The notes: generated from the letters alone by a model not told the origin. A stretch of DNA of 54,670 nucleotides from Synechococcus sp. CS-1329 (GCF_025128055.1 NZ_JAHLYS010000041.1:1-54670), one strand, 5' to 3'; counted from the first letter of the stretch, positions 27,200-37,430 are shown. Translations and numbers: made by a program.

Positions 27200-27652
27200 T
27201 CAGCGGTCGGAACGATCCGGCGGCCGGATCCGCACCACCGACCAGGCCAGCCGTGCCAGAGCCACCGGCAGGGCCAGCGCCCCTCCCAGCCACGGCATCG
27301 CCAGGCGCAGCAGGCGGTACACCCCATTGATCAGCAGCAGCATCGCCACGATCGCCAGCCCCAGCAGCAGCAGCACCACCAAGGCCTGCAGCAGGCCCAC
27401 CGTCAGGCTGATGAGCCCCTGGCCGACCTGGCTCAGACCCTGGATCAAAAAGCTGATCACCTTGCTGATCAGCAGCAGTGAATCCCAGCGGCTGGGGAGC
27501 TGCATCAGCAGCAGCAACACGCCGGTCCCAGCCACCCCGTTCAGCAGCGCCATCCCCACCTCCCGCCAGAGGGATCCGCCTCGCCGTTGGCGCGAGAACA
27601 CCTTGCGGGGCGACTGGCCCTGGCGGCCGGTATCCAGCAGGTGAGGTTTCAA
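27200..27652 (-). CDS. Small membrane protein (150 aa)
   Basis: A basic N-terminus (about 30 residues) is followed by hydrophobic segments VGMALLNGVAGTGVLLLLM, ISKVISFLIQGLSQVGQGLISLTVGLLQALVVLLLLGLAIVAMLLLI and LPVALARLAWSVV. An amphipathic, glycine-spaced middle stretch links helices. No family recognised. It follows the 80-aa gene by 12 bp on the same strand. Confidence 0.6.
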   Translation of the reverse strand: MKPHLLDTGRQGQSPRKVFSRQRRGGSLWREVGMALLNGVAGTGVLLLLMQLPSRWDSLLLISKVISFLIQGLSQVGQGLISLTVGLLQALVVLLLLGLAIVAMLLLINGVYRLLRLAMPWLGGALALPVALARLAWSVVRIRPPDRSDR

Positions 27653-27664
27653 AGCGACGACATC

Positions 27665-27907
27665 TCAATCGAGCGTGTAGCCCGCGCCGCGCATCCAACG
27701 CTCGAATTCCAGCAGCACCAGTTCATTGGGACAGTCCACCAGGCTGAGACCCACCACGGTGCAGTCCCCCTGGCCGCCATGGTGGAGCGAGAGATGAAAG
27801 TCCTTGCCGCTGAGGCCACAGACCTCGGGATCACTGCGCACCACCACATCCAGGGAGGCCCCCAGACGATTCACCCGTCGTCGCAGTTCTGACCAGCTGG
27901 TCGTCAT
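27665..27907 (-). CDS. Conserved hypothetical protein (80 aa)
   Basis: A soluble 80-aa protein containing SELRRRVNRLGASLDVVVRSDPEVCGLSGKDF and ending FERWMRGAGYTLD. No motif recognised. Located downstream of the DUF4335 gene and upstream of the small membrane protein, all on the minus strand. Confidence 0.6.
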   Translation of the reverse strand: MTTSWSELRRRVNRLGASLDVVVRSDPEVCGLSGKDFHLSLHHGGQGDCTVVGLSLVDCPNELVLLEFERWMRGAGYTLD

Positions 27908-27970
27908 GGGTTTGTGGTCATGGGGTCGTGGTCATGGCTGTGTCGTCTCCATCGTCAATGGGGAGGGCTC

Positions 27971-28609
27971 CTAGGGGGGAGGGGTGAGCGGTGAGGTGGG
28001 GGTGGCCGCGGGGCTCGCAGCCGGTGTGGCCGTACGCCGCGGTAGGGGCACCATCAGGCCGATGGCGGCGGTGATTGCCAGAGCGGCCAGGCCGGCGGCA
28101 GGGGCGGCCAGGCGCTGGCGCTTGGGCACACGCTCAAGGATCTCGCGGCGCAGCAGAGGGCGGTCGGGGGGCAGGGTCAGCCCCAGCTGAACGCGGGAAT
28201 CAAGCCGGAGCTGATCGAGGCAGCGCACCAGGTCGGCCAGCTCGGCGTCATCGAAGCTGAGCTCCAGGGGCTGGGTGTCGGGCTGGCTGCTGTGCAGACG
28301 CAGGCGGTGGGCCGGACGGTTGCGCAGGCCGCCCCTGGAGGAGGTGATCGGCTCCATCTGCACCGGACCGGTGCTCGCTCCCACCGGACGGGGCACCGAG
28401 CTCACCAGCTGGCGCGCGTAGGGCAGCACCGTGGCCAGCAGGGCGTGGAGATGGTCGCGCTTGCCCTCCAGGGTGGGATGGCCAGCGAGATCCATCTCCC
28501 AGCCCGAGAGGATGCCGATCACCTCGGGGCCGTGGCCGGCGGAGAGGTCAGGCAGTCCATCGATGCGCAGGCGGCAACTGGTCTGCTCGTAGCGATAGCT
28601 GAGTTTCAT
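27971..28609 (-). CDS. DUF4335 domain protein
   Basis: A 212-aa protein with the conserved N-terminus [21 protein letters not shown] middle region ([30 protein letters not shown]) is followed by a C-terminal transmembrane segment ([16 protein letters not shown]) and a Pro/Thr-rich tail. DUF3038 and DUF4335 genes are neighbours throughout cyanobacteria; here they overlap by 4 bp. Role unknown; C-terminal anchoring suggests a membrane-bound partner for the DUF3038 protein. Confidence 0.85.
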   Translation of the reverse strand: MKLSYRYEQTSCRLRIDGLPDLSAGHGPEVIGILSGWEMDLAGHPTLEGKRDHLHALLATVLPYARQLVSSVPRPVGASTGPVQMEPITSSRGGLRNRPAHRLRLHSSQPDTQPLELSFDDAELADLVRCLDQLRLDSRVQLGLTLPPDRPLLRREILERVPKRQRLAAPAAGLAALAITAAIGLMVPLPRRTATPAASPAATPTSPLTPPP

Positions 28610-29187
28610 GCTGCGGCATCCATCAAGCTGGCCTTGAGCCGGTCGAAGCCGCCCCGGCCGGAGCCAAAGGCCAGCCCCTGCACCAGCTGACGCTGCAGCC
28701 TGGGTCCCTCCTGGGGATCCAACAACTTCTGCACGCCACCACGGCGGGGGTTGAGGCGCTCACGCACCAGTTCGTCCAGGCGGGTGCGGAACAGTTGCCA
28801 GCGCTGCTGGGTGGTCGCTTCGGGTTCGGAGGCCGACAGCAGCTGGCGCAGCATCGGGTAGAGGCGCTCAGCCATGGCACAGAGCAGGCTGATCAGGGCA
28901 TCGGTTTCAGCTTCGCTGAGTTCCCCCCGCCGGCAGGCCAGCCTCAAGGGGTTGTAGCAGCGACGCTTCCACAGCTCCACACGGTTGGGGAAGAGCGAGC
29001 CGAAGCCCAGCTGGCTGGCCATCCAGACCATCGCTTCGCCGCCGTTGAGATCGAGCGCCTCGACACTGAGCAGCATCAGGTCGAGGCGCTCCAGCCCCCG
29101 GCGCGAGAGGCGAGCGGCAGGACGTGGTGGCAAGGGCTGCTCCACAGCGGCTGCCGCGGTTGGAGCGGTGATCGTGACGTCGGCCAT
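28606..29187 (-). CDS. DUF3038 domain protein
   Basis: A 193-aa soluble protein. After an Ala/Pro-rich leader it reads [36 protein letters not shown] and [21 protein letters not shown], the DUF3038 core found in cyanobacteria. It is all-helical, with no catalytic motif evident. It forms a translationally coupled pair with DUF4335 and is divergent from apt, with about 50 bp between starts. Confidence 0.85.
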   Translation of the reverse strand: MADVTITAPTAAAAVEQPLPPRPAARLSRRGLERLDLMLLSVEALDLNGGEAMVWMASQLGFGSLFPNRVELWKRRCYNPLRLACRRGELSEAETDALISLLCAMAERLYPMLRQLLSASEPEATTQQRWQLFRTRLDELVRERLNPRRGGVQKLLDPQEGPRLQRQLVQGLAFGSGRGGFDRLKASLMDAAA

Positions 29188-29238
29188 GGCTGCGATGATG
29201 CCAGCGCCGACGCCGATCCGTCACCCGATCGCTCTTTT

Positions 29239-29796
29239 ATGGCCCTGAGCAGCGCATCCCCCGAGCCGGGCGAACCCATTGATCTGCGAGGACTGGTCAG
29301 GGATGTGCCTGATTTCCCCAAGCCCGGCATCCTCTTCCGCGACCTCACACCGCTGATGCGCGATCCCGGCGGCTGGAAGGAAGTGATGCGCCTGCTGGCG
29401 GGGGTTTGTGCGCAGCTGCGCCCGGATCTGATCGTGGGCATCGAATCGAGGGGCTTCATCGTGGGCACGGCCCTGGCCACGACGGTGGAACTCGGCTTTG
29501 TGCCGGTGCGCAAACCCGGCAAGCTGCCCGGCCGGGTGCGAGCCGTGGAGTACGCCCTGGAATACGGCCACGACCGGCTCGAGATCCAGCACGACGCCCT
29601 CGCGGGTGGCCCGCGGGTGTTGATCATCGACGACCTGCTGGCCACCGGCGGCACCGCCGCAGCCTGTGCCCAGCTGGTGAACGAAGCCGGCGGCGATCTC
29701 TGCGGCTATGGATTCGTGGCGGAGCTGGCTGGTCTGGGCGGGCGGGGGCGCCTGCCGGGTGAGCATCCCGTGGAATCGCTGATCATTTACGACTGA
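29239..29796 (+). CDS. apt: Adenine phosphoribosyltransferase
   Basis: A 185-aa type I PRTase that salvages adenine to AMP with PRPP. Family motifs are [41 protein letters not shown] and the PRPP loop [16 protein letters not shown]. Start at ATG 29239 directly before [10 protein letters not shown]. The TGA is part of the hairpin at 29794-29820. Confidence 0.95.
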   Translation: MALSSASPEPGEPIDLRGLVRDVPDFPKPGILFRDLTPLMRDPGGWKEVMRLLAGVCAQLRPDLIVGIESRGFIVGTALATTVELGFVPVRKPGKLPGRVRAVEYALEYGHDRLEIQHDALAGGPRVLIIDDLLATGGTAAACAQLVNEAGGDLCGYGFVAELAGLGGRGRLPGEHPVESLIIYD

Positions 29797-29820
29797 GCCC
29801 AGGGGGCCTGCCTGGGCTCA
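29794..29820. terminator. Shared hairpin between convergent apt and DUF2949 genes
   Basis: TGAGCCCAGG (29794-29803) pairs perfectly with CCTGGGCTCA (29811-29820) around a 7-nt loop. The left arm starts with the apt stop TGA, and the right arm ends in TCA, the complement of the DUF2949 TGA. It is a likely bidirectional terminator, though no T tract follows on either side. Confidence 0.65.
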
Positions 29821-30030
29821 GGTCTGCTGGTCCTGCCAGGCCAGCACCTGGTCGAACTGGTCGAGGCTGATCAAGCCGAAGCGCCAGAGGATCACCGGCA
29901 GCGGGGCCTGCTCCTGATCGGCCTGGCGGATCCCCAGCGCCAGGGCGCTCTCGCTCAGACCCTGGTCGTGGCGCAGATAGCGCACCAGAGCGGAGGAGGG
30001 AATCGGCTGGGGGGAGGTGCTGATCACCAT
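29818..30030 (-). CDS. DUF2949 domain protein (70 aa)
   Basis: A 70-aa soluble protein with LVRYLRHDQGLSESALALGIRQADQEQAPLPVILWRFGLISLDQFDQVLAW, the DUF2949 pattern of cyanobacteria. It resembles a helical winged motif, but no DNA binding is established. It lies 16 bp from the end of the UbiH-like gene on the same strand. Confidence 0.8.
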   Translation of the reverse strand: MVISTSPQPIPSSALVRYLRHDQGLSESALALGIRQADQEQAPLPVILWRFGLISLDQFDQVLAWQDQQT

Positions 30031-30046
30031 CGGATCACCTGAGAGC

Positions 30047-31300
30047 TCACTGTGACCAGCGGGAGGGCAGCCGGCAAGGGCCCAGGGTCATGGCCTTGAG
30101 GCTGAGGTGCCTCAGGGATCTGGAGCGGGCCATCAGGTCGAGCGCCAGGCGGCGGCAGCTCAGCAGCAGCGGCTGCCGGTTGGAGAAGATCCGCACCAGC
30201 AGATCAGTGAACAGCAGGGTGAGCAGCACATCGGCCCAGCGGCGGCGACCGTAGGCGGCAGCCACCGCGGCAGGCGGGAGCTCCCCAGCGGCGGCCCGCA
30301 GGGCCTGCCGCTGCAACTCCTCCACATCCCGCCAGCAGAGATTCATCCCCTGGCCGCCCACCGGATGGCAGCGGTGGGCGGCTTCCCCCACCAGGGCCAG
30401 CGAGCCGCGGTGGAAGCGGCGGGCGAGCTCGAGGGCCACCGGAAAGGCCCTGGGCCGCTCCAGCAGCGCCTCGGGCTGCAGGCGCTCTGGCAGGGCGGTG
30501 GCGAGGGCATCGAGGAAGGCCACAGGATCAAGCGCCTCCAGCCGGCCCAGCCGCTCGGCCGGAGCACTCCAGACCAGCTGGGTCGTGCCGTCGCCCAGGG
30601 GCAGCACGGCGAAGGGCCCCTCGCGCCGGAAGAGCTCCCAGGCCTGGTCGGGGGCCGAGCCGCGCAGGCGCACCTGGGCGGTGAGACAGGCCTGTGCGTA
30701 GGGCAGGCGCCAGCGCCGGATCCCCGCCGAGCGCCGGGTGGGAGAGGCGCTGCCATCGGCGGCCACCAGCAGGTCGGGCAGCTGGGGGCCCGCTGACCCG
30801 GAAGATTCGGCGTTGCCCCCAGGAGACGCCACATCCCCCAGGCTCAGGCTGATGCCGGCATGGGCCTCGAGCTGCTCCAGCAGGCGCTGCATCAGCGGCT
30901 GATGCTGGAGGATCCAGCCCACAGCCTCGGCCCCATCGGCGCGGGTCCCGCCGGATCCCACGTCGTCAAGACCGAAACCGATCGCTCGCCCCGCCTCCAG
31001 ATCGCAGAGCCGCAGCGAGCGAAAGGGCACCGCCACCTCCGACAGCAGCTCCCACAGGCCCAGGCGCTGCAGAAACATCCGACTGGAGTGGCTGAGGGCA
31101 TAGGCGCGGCGGCGGGCCTGCAGCTGGGAGCCGCTGAGGGGATCGATGAGCTGCACCCGCCAGCCCGCCTGGGCGAGGGCCAGGGCCGTCAGGGCACCGG
31201 TGGGGCCGCCACCGAGGACGCGGGCCCGGAGCTGGGGCAGGCGATCAGTGCGCCAAGAAGGAGTGGGGGCCGGCACAGGGGCCAGGGCAAGGGCGCTCAT
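30047..31300 (-). CDS. UbiH/COQ6-family FAD monooxygenase
   Basis: A 417-aa aromatic hydroxylase-type flavoprotein. The N-terminal dinucleotide fold reads ARVLGGGPTGALTALALAQAGWRVQLID. A DG-type motif (LLVAADGSASPTRR) and the second FAD motif (LALVGEAAHRCHPVGGQGMNLCWRDVEEL) follow. These place it among ubiquinone/plastoquinone-ring hydroxylases, with UbiH-like as the best guess. The start is ATG 31300 (SALALAPVP); the 58 codons upstream are non-conserved and antisense-like. Confidence 0.88.
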   Translation of the reverse strand: MSALALAPVPAPTPSWRTDRLPQLRARVLGGGPTGALTALALAQAGWRVQLIDPLSGSQLQARRRAYALSHSSRMFLQRLGLWELLSEVAVPFRSLRLCDLEAGRAIGFGLDDVGSGGTRADGAEAVGWILQHQPLMQRLLEQLEAHAGISLSLGDVASPGGNAESSGSAGPQLPDLLVAADGSASPTRRSAGIRRWRLPYAQACLTAQVRLRGSAPDQAWELFRREGPFAVLPLGDGTTQLVWSAPAERLGRLEALDPVAFLDALATALPERLQPEALLERPRAFPVALELARRFHRGSLALVGEAAHRCHPVGGQGMNLCWRDVEELQRQALRAAAGELPPAAVAAAYGRRRWADVLLTLLFTDLLVRIFSNRQPLLLSCRRLALDLMARSRSLRHLSLKAMTLGPCRLPSRWSQ

Positions 31301-31403
31301 GGGCTCAGTGGCAGGCTCAGTGGCGGCCACAACAAAGCCGCAACAGAAAGTCTGCTGCGGCCAGTGGGTGATTGCGATGCGATGGGTGATCAGCCGGCAG
31401 GGC

Positions 31404-31691
31404 TCAACCGATGCCGAGCAGGCCGCGGGTGAAGGCTTCGCCGCCCATGGCGGCTTCGGTGGCCAGCAGGGCAATGAAGCCGAGCATGGCCATGCGGCCG
31501 TTGAGCTTCTCGGCGCGCTCGTGGAAACCCCAGCCGCTCTCGGGGCTCACCACTTCCATGCGGGGCTCGGTGGCGAAGGCATTGAGGCGACCGCCGTCTT
31601 CGGTGGTGACGGTGGCGCCGCGGATGGTGGCGCGCTCACTGGCGGTGATGGGGGAGTCGTTGGAGGGAGCGGTGGCGGTGGCTTGAGCCAT
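31404..31691 (-). CDS. hli: High-light-inducible chlorophyll-binding protein (Hlip)
   Basis: A 95-aa one-helix protein carrying the chlorophyll-binding motif ERAEKLNGRMAMLGFIALL, with the ExxNxR pair that ligates chlorophyll, followed by a C-terminal tail. Hlips bind pigments near photosystem II during stress. The N-terminal about 40 residues are Thr/Ser-rich. The start is ATG 31691, after gacccccATG. Two HLR1-like half-sites lie just upstream (31716-31743). Confidence 0.94.
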   Translation of the reverse strand: MAQATATAPSNDSPITASERATIRGATVTTEDGGRLNAFATEPRMEVVSPESGWGFHERAEKLNGRMAMLGFIALLATEAAMGGEAFTRGLLGIG

Positions 31692-31715
31692 GGGGGTCTC
31701 CGTATCGATGAACAC

Positions 31716-31743
31716 ACTGTAACGCATTATTGCGGAACGTAAA
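31716..31743 (-). promoter_or_regulatory. Possible HLR1/RpaB-type half-sites upstream of the Hlip gene
   Basis: On the minus strand TTTACGTT (31736-31743) and GTTACAGT (31716-31723) each match seven of eight positions of the HLR1 half-site (G/T)TTACA(T/A)(T/A). Their spacing is 20 bp centre to centre rather than the usual 10, i.e. two helical turns. NblS/RpaB control of hli genes through HLR1 is established in cyanobacteria; its use here is inference. Confidence 0.35.
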
Positions 31744-31758
31744 GCCCTGTTCTGTGTT

Positions 31759-32403
31759 TCAGCGCAGCCGCCGCAGGCACAGCTCCTCAAAGGCCGGCCG
31801 CAGCAGGTAGGGGTACTCACCCACCCAGGCCTTGAGCTGCGGGATCCAGGCGTCGCTCATGGCATCGATGCGCGAGAAATCAGGGCGCTCGCTCAGCACC
31901 AGGCCGCGCACGACCATGCCGCGGCGGATCGTCTTGTGCTTCTTCTCCATCGGGAAGCGCACTGAACCCAGGTAGCCGTCGTCGTCTTCCAGCTCCAGCG
32001 ACAGCCAGGTGCGCCGGTTCTCCACCAGCTCCAGCCGGCCGCGCTGATCCGCCTGCTCCTTGCGCTGCTCCACCAGCTCCTTGGTGAACAGGTCCCCCAC
32101 CCGCGCCTCGTAGAGCGCCGCCTTGGGGTAGCGGCGCAGGGTGGCGTTCTTGCGGCCCGCCTCCAGGATTGGGCCCCAGAGCACGTAAAGCAGCAGCACA
32201 AAGCCCGCCACCAGCCAGATCGAGCCGAAGCGATAGGAGAACTGGCTCTGGGCGATCAGCAGCGCGATCACCCCGCCGATCACGGAAATCAGCACCCGCT
32301 GCAGAATTTTCTGGGGGTTGCCGCTGCAGAAACTGAACTGGGGCCCGCTGGCCACCGCCGGAATCAGCCGCTGCAGTTCACCGGGTTTCAGGGGAATGAT
32401 CAT
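31759..32403 (-). CDS. Conserved cyanobacterial membrane protein (214 aa)
   Basis: Begins IIPLKPGELQRLIPAVASGPQF, then two transmembrane helices (RVLISVIGGVIALLIAQ and FGSIWLVAGFVLLLYVLWGPIL). A charged cytoplasmic domain follows, with YEARVGDLFTKELV and LELEDDDGYLGSVRFPMEKKHKTI, ending CLRRLR. Start at ATG 32403, 4 bp after the dapB stop, so the two are likely co-transcribed. No function known to me. Confidence 0.75.
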   Translation of the reverse strand: MIIPLKPGELQRLIPAVASGPQFSFCSGNPQKILQRVLISVIGGVIALLIAQSQFSYRFGSIWLVAGFVLLLYVLWGPILEAGRKNATLRRYPKAALYEARVGDLFTKELVEQRKEQADQRGRLELVENRRTWLSLELEDDDGYLGSVRFPMEKKHKTIRRGMVVRGLVLSERPDFSRIDAMSDAWIPQLKAWVGEYPYLLRPAFEELCLRRLR

Positions 32404-32407
32404 GGCG

Positions 32408-33265
32408 TCAGAGCAGGCGCTCCAGCCCATAGACCAGGCCCTGCAGCTGACGCACCCGGCGCACGGTCAGCAGCACGCCGGGCATGTAAGCGGAGCGCTC
32501 GATCGTGTCATGGCGCAGGGTGTAGGTCTCGCCGGGGGCACCGAACATCACCTCCTGGTGGGCCACCAGCCCCGGCAAGCGCAGGGAATGCAGCCGCAGG
32601 CCACTCTCCCGCTGACCGCCACGGCAGCCCGCCAGCGTCTCGTGCTCCTCTACCTGGGGCGCATTGAAGGTTTTACCCAGCTCCTCGATCAGCTCGGCGG
32701 TTTTCAGGCAGGTGCCGCTGGGGGCATCGGCCTTGCGGTTGTGGTGCAGTTCGGTGAGCTCGGCGAAGTCGTAGAAGCGGGCGGCGGCGGCCGCAGCTTG
32801 CTGCAGCAGCACCATGCCCACAGAGAAGTTGGGGATCACAGCACCGCCGATGCCGGCCTTCTCGGCGAACACCCCCAGCTCCCCCAGTTGCCTGGGGCTC
32901 AGTCCCGTGGTGCCGATCACCGGATGCACGCCATAGGCAATGGCGGCGCGGGTGTGCTCATGGACCACCGAGGGGTGGGTGAAATCCACCAGCACCGCGC
33001 CGGCCCCGGGGCCATCGCCCCGCACCGCCTGGCTGGCCTGGCAGAGACAGCCCTCGAAATCAGCGGTGATCGCCACCTCCAGTTCCCCCAGGCCCAGCTC
33101 CAGGCCCACGTCGGCCCCCTCCTTGTCGGGGGTGGTATCGATGGCGCCGAGCAGGTGGCAATCCGCCGCCGCCAGCACCGCCTGGACCACTTCGGCCCCC
33201 ATGCGACCGAGGGCGCCGGCCACCACCACCGGGATCGAGGCAGGGGACGCGTCGCTGGGGGTCAT
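32408..33265 (-). CDS. dapB: 4-hydroxy-tetrahydrodipicolinate reductase
   Basis: A 285-aa enzyme of lysine/diaminopimelate synthesis. The NAD(P) loop VVVAGALGRMGAEVVQAV, VDFTHPS, GTTGLS, the catalytic block ELHHNRKADAPSGT with its His and Lys, and C-terminal MPGVLLTVRRVRQLQGL are all present. Start at ATG 33265. Divergent from chlH with 142 bp between the starts. Confidence 0.96.
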   Translation of the reverse strand: MTPSDASPASIPVVVAGALGRMGAEVVQAVLAAADCHLLGAIDTTPDKEGADVGLELGLGELEVAITADFEGCLCQASQAVRGDGPGAGAVLVDFTHPSVVHEHTRAAIAYGVHPVIGTTGLSPRQLGELGVFAEKAGIGGAVIPNFSVGMVLLQQAAAAAARFYDFAELTELHHNRKADAPSGTCLKTAELIEELGKTFNAPQVEEHETLAGCRGGQRESGLRLHSLRLPGLVAHQEVMFGAPGETYTLRHDTIERSAYMPGVLLTVRRVRQLQGLVYGLERLL

Positions 33266-33361
33266 GGGCCGGGCATGGCTGTTGCGTGGGGGGAGCCTAT
33301 GGCCTCGATTCCAGCGCCGGCGGCGCTCCTGTAACGCCTTGGGGCGCAAAGTCGCGCGGCC

Positions 33362-33385
33362 GAAGGAGCTTTCGTAAGCTCCTTC
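33362..33385. promoter_or_regulatory. Perfect 10-bp-stem hairpin 22 bp upstream of chlH
   Basis: GAAGGAGCTT (33362-33371) and AAGCTCCTTC (33376-33385) are exact complements around loop TCGT. It lies in the dapB-chlH divergent spacer. As RNA it would sequester a GGAG-like sequence within the chlH leader; as DNA it could be an operator. No T tract follows, so an intrinsic terminator is less likely. Confidence 0.55.
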
Positions 33386-33407
33386 ACATTGCTCAACCCC
33401 AGCGCCG

Positions 33408-36400
33408 ATGTTCACGCAGGTCCGCTCCGCCAACCGCCGGGTCAGCCCCGGCAACGGCGAGGCCCCAGCCGGCAGTGAAGGGCGGGCGGTGATGCGGGCG
33501 GTGTATGTGGTGCTCGAGCCCCAGTACCAGAACGCCCTCACCCAGGCGGCCACCAGCCTCAATGCCACCAACCCGGCCCTGGCGGTGGATCTGAGCGGCT
33601 ACCTGATCGAGGAGTTGCGCGATCCGGAGAACTACGCCGCCTTCTGCGCCGATGTGGCCGAAGCCGATGTGTTCATCGCCTCGCTGATCTTCATCGAAGA
33701 TTTGGCCCAGAAGGTGGTGGAGGCGGTGGCGCCCCACCGCGATCGGCTCAAGGCGGCGGTTGTCTTCCCCTCGATGCCGGAGGTGATGCGCCTCAACAAG
33801 CTCGGCACCTTCTCGATGGCCCAGCTGGGCCAGAGCAAGAGCGCCATCGCCAGCTTCATGAAGAAGCGCAAGGAGGCCAATGGCGCCGGCTTCCAGGACG
33901 CGATGTTGAAACTGCTCAACACCCTGCCCACGGTTCTCAAGTATCTGCCGGTGGAGAAGGCGCAGGACGCCCGCTCCTTCATGCTCAGCTTCCAGTACTG
34001 GCTGGGGGGAACGCCGGACAACCTGCGCAACCTGCTGTTGATGCTGGCCGATAAATATGTGTTCCCCCGGGGTGACAGCGACAGGCCCGCCCTGGAGGTG
34101 GCGGAGCCGGTGGTGTTCCCGGATCTGGGCCTCTGGCATCCCCTGGCGCCGGGGATGTTCGAAGACCTCAAGGAATACCTCAACTGGAACGCCAGCCGCG
34201 CCGACCTGAGCGAGAAGGCCAGGGGTGGTCCGGTGATCGGCCTGGTGCTGCAGCGCAGCCACATCGTCACCGGTGATGAGGCCCATTACGTGGCCGTGAT
34301 CCAGGAGCTGGAATACCGCGGCGCCACGGTGATTCCGGTGTTCTGCGGCGGGCTCGATTTCTCCAAGCCCGTCAAGGCCTTCTTCTACGACCCGCTCGAT
34401 CCCGACCAGCCCATCGTGGACGGGGTGGTGAGCCTCACCGGCTTTGCCCTGATCGGCGGCCCGGCCCGCCAGGACCACCCCCGCGCCATCGAGGCGCTCT
34501 CGAAGCTGAACCGCCCCTACATGGTGGCCCTGCCGCTGGTGTTCCAGACCACCCAGGAGTGGGAGGAGAGCGATCTGGGTCTGCACCCGGTGCAGGTGGC
34601 CCTGCAGATCGCCATCCCCGAACTCGATGGCGCCATCGAGCCGATCGTGCTGTCGGGGCGCGATGACGCCACCGGCAAGGCCCACACCCTGCAGGACCGG
34701 GTGGAGGCCATCGCCGAGCGGGTGATCCGCTGGGCCTCCCTGCGCACCAAGCCCCGCCTCGACAAGAAGCTGGCGATCACGGTGTTCAGCTTCCCGCCCG
34801 ACAAGGGCAACGTGGGCACCGCCGCCTACCTCGATGTCTTCGGCTCCATCCACCGGGTGCTCGAGGAGATGAAGCGCAAGGGCTACGACGTGCAGAATCT
34901 GCCGCGGGATTCCAAAGCGCTGATGGAGGCGGTGATCAACGATCCCGAGGCCCTGCAGGGGGCACCGGAGCTGGCGATCGCCCACCGCATGAGCGTGGAG
35001 GAGTATGAGCGGCTCACCCCCTATTCCGAGCGGCTCGAAGAGAACTGGGGCAAGCCCCCCGGCAACCTCAACAGCGACGGCACCAACCTGCTGATCTACG
35101 GCCGCCACTTCGGCAACGTTTTTGTGGGCGTGCAGCCCACCTTCGGCTACGAGGGCGATCCGATGCGGCTGCTCTATTCGCGCAGCGCCAGCCCCCACCA
35201 CGGCTTCGCCGCCTATTACACCTACCTCGAGAAGGTCTGGGGCGCTGACGCGGTACTGCATTTCGGCACCCACGGCTCGCTGGAATTCATGCCCGGCAAA
35301 CAGATGGGCATGAGCGAAACCTGCTACCCGGATTCGCTGATCGGCGCCCTGCCGAATCTCTATTACTACGCCGCCAACAACCCTTCGGAGGCCACGATCG
35401 CCAAGCGGCGGGGCTACGCCGCCACGATCAGCTACCTCACCCCGCCGGCCGAGAATGCCGGCCTCTACCGGGGCCTGAAGGAACTGGGCGAGCTGGTGGG
35501 CTCCTACCAGCAGCTGCGTGAGAGCAGCCGCGGCGTCCAGATCGTCAACGCGATCGTGGAAACGGCCCGCCAGTGCAACCTCGACAAGGACGTGGTCCTG
35601 CCGGAGGTGGATGCCAGCGAGCTCGACCTCGACGGCCGCGACGGCGTGGTGGGGGCGCTCTACAGCCAGTTGATGGAGATCGAGAGCCGGCTGCTGCCCT
35701 GCGGCCTGCACACGATCGGCAAGCCGCCCACCGCCGAGGAGGCGATCGCCACCCTGGTGAGCATCGCCGCCCTGGAGCGCCAGGAGGAGGGCTACCGCAG
35801 CCTGCCGGCCCTGCTGGCTGAGAGCATCGGCCGCAGCATCGATGCGGTGTACCGCGGCAACGACGCCGGCGTGCTGGCGGATGTGGAGCTCAACCAACGG
35901 ATCACCGAGGCCTGCCGCGCCGCGGTGGCGTCGATGGTGCGGGCGGTGACCGGCAGCGATGGCCGGGTGGATCTCAAGGGCCGCTTCGGCTGGTTCTTCG
36001 CGCTGCTGGAGCGCTTCGGCTACGAGCGCCCCAGCCCCTGGCTGAGCTCCTGCCGCGGCTCCGGCTTTGCCGCCGTGGATGGGGCCGAGCTCGACAAGTT
36101 GTTCGGCTACCTGCGCTTCTGCCTGGAGCAGATCTGCGCCGACATGGAGATGGAGAGCCTGCTGCGGGCCCTCGATGGCGAATACGTGATCCCCGGCCCC
36201 GGCGGTGATCCGATCCGCAACCCCGGCGTGCTGCCCAGCGGCAAGAACATCCACGCCCTCGATCCCCAGGCGATTCCCACCCGCGCCGCCATTGCGGCAG
36301 CCAAGGTGGTGGTCGACCGGCTGATCGAGCGCCAGAAGGCCGAGCAGGGCACCTGGCCGGAAACGATCGCCTGCGTGCTCTGGGGCACCGACAACATCAA

Positions 36401-37430
36401 GACCTACGGCGAATCCCTGGCCCAGATCCTCTGGTTCATCGGCGTGCGACCAGTGGCGGATTCCCTCGGCCGCGTCAACAAGCTGGAGCTGCTCTCACTC
36501 GAAGAGCTGGGCCGCCCCCGCATCGATGTGGTGGTGAACTGCAGCGGCGTGTTCCGCGATCTGTTCATCAACCAGATGGGCCTGATCGATCAGGGGGTGA
36601 AGATGGCCGCCGAGGCCGATGAGCCCCTGGAGCTGAACTTCGTGCGCAAGCACTCCCAGGAGCAGGCCACAGCCCAGGGCATCAGCCTGCGGCAGGCGGC
36701 CACCCGGGTGTTCTCCAATGCCAGCGGCAGCTACTCCTCGAATGTGAACCTGGCGGTGGAGAACAGCACCTGGGAGGAGGAGGGAGAACTGCAGGAGATG
36801 TATCTCTCCCGCAAAACCTTCGCCTTCAACGCCGACAACCCCGGTGAGATGAACCAGAACCGCGAGGTGTTCGAATCGGCGATGAAAACCGCCGATGTCA
36901 CCTTCCAGAACCTGGATTCCGCTGAGATCTCGCTCACCGATGTAAGCCACTACTTCGACTCCGACCCCACCAAGCTGATCGCCGGCCTGCGTGACGACGG
37001 CAAGGCACCCACCAGCTACATCGCCGACACCACCACCGCCAACGCCCAGGTGCGTAGCCTGAGCGAAACGATCAGGCTCGACTCGCGCACCAAGCTGCTC
37101 AACCCCAAGTGGTATGAGGGCATGCTCAATTCCGGCTACGAGGGCGTGCGGGAGGTGGCCAAACGGCTCAACTTCACCCTGGGCTGGAGCGCCACCAGCG
37201 GCGCGGTTGATAACTTCGTGTACGAGGAGGCCAACGACACCTTCATCAACGATGAGGAGATGCGCAAGCGGCTGATGGAGCTCAACCCCCACAGCTTCCG
37301 CCGCATCGTCGGCACCCTGCTGGAAGTGAACGGCCGCGGCTACTGGGAGACCAGCGAGGAGAACATCGCCCAGCTGCAGGAGATCTACCAGGAGATCGAA
37401 GACCGGATCGAGGGCGTCACGGCTCCTTGA
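33408..37430 (+). CDS. chlH: Magnesium chelatase subunit H
   Basis: A 1340-aa porphyrin-binding subunit that, with ChlI and ChlD, inserts Mg into protoporphyrin IX, the committed step to chlorophyll. The CobN/Mg-chelatase domain runs almost full length, with [16 protein letters not shown] at the start, [21 protein letters not shown] in the middle (about residues 620-640) and [25 protein letters not shown] near the end. Length is normal. Start at ATG 33408. The final 14 bp overlap the convergent hydroquinone-reductase gene. Confidence 0.97.
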   Translation: MFTQVRSANRRVSPGNGEAPAGSEGRAVMRAVYVVLEPQYQNALTQAATSLNATNPALAVDLSGYLIEELRDPENYAAFCADVAEADVFIASLIFIEDLAQKVVEAVAPHRDRLKAAVVFPSMPEVMRLNKLGTFSMAQLGQSKSAIASFMKKRKEANGAGFQDAMLKLLNTLPTVLKYLPVEKAQDARSFMLSFQYWLGGTPDNLRNLLLMLADKYVFPRGDSDRPALEVAEPVVFPDLGLWHPLAPGMFEDLKEYLNWNASRADLSEKARGGPVIGLVLQRSHIVTGDEAHYVAVIQELEYRGATVIPVFCGGLDFSKPVKAFFYDPLDPDQPIVDGVVSLTGFALIGGPARQDHPRAIEALSKLNRPYMVALPLVFQTTQEWEESDLGLHPVQVALQIAIPELDGAIEPIVLSGRDDATGKAHTLQDRVEAIAERVIRWASLRTKPRLDKKLAITVFSFPPDKGNVGTAAYLDVFGSIHRVLEEMKRKGYDVQNLPRDSKALMEAVINDPEALQGAPELAIAHRMSVEEYERLTPYSERLEENWGKPPGNLNSDGTNLLIYGRHFGNVFVGVQPTFGYEGDPMRLLYSRSASPHHGFAAYYTYLEKVWGADAVLHFGTHGSLEFMPGKQMGMSETCYPDSLIGALPNLYYYAANNPSEATIAKRRGYAATISYLTPPAENAGLYRGLKELGELVGSYQQLRESSRGVQIVNAIVETARQCNLDKDVVLPEVDASELDLDGRDGVVGALYSQLMEIESRLLPCGLHTIGKPPTAEEAIATLVSIAALERQEEGYRSLPALLAESIGRSIDAVYRGNDAGVLADVELNQRITEACRAAVASMVRAVTGSDGRVDLKGRFGWFFALLERFGYERPSPWLSSCRGSGFAAVDGAELDKLFGYLRFCLEQICADMEMESLLRALDGEYVIPGPGGDPIRNPGVLPSGKNIHALDPQAIPTRAAIAAAKVVVDRLIERQKAEQGTWPETIACVLWGTDNIKTYGESLAQILWFIGVRPVADSLGRVNKLELLSLEELGRPRIDVVVNCSGVFRDLFINQMGLIDQGVKMAAEADEPLELNFVRKHSQEQATAQGISLRQAATRVFSNASGSYSSNVNLAVENSTWEEEGELQEMYLSRKTFAFNADNPGEMNQNREVFESAMKTADVTFQNLDSAEISLTDVSHYFDSDPTKLIAGLRDDGKAPTSYIADTTTANAQVRSLSETIRLDSRTKLLNPKWYEGMLNSGYEGVREVAKRLNFTLGWSATSGAVDNFVYEEANDTFINDEEMRKRLMELNPHSFRRIVGTLLEVNGRGYWETSEENIAQLQEIYQEIEDRIEGVTAP

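Noticed and set aside
33393-36254. 953-codon open frame antisense to chlH
   Set aside because: A shadow of the high-GC codon pattern of chlH; product is His/Gln/Gly-rich with no domain, while the sense strand encodes a full ChlH.
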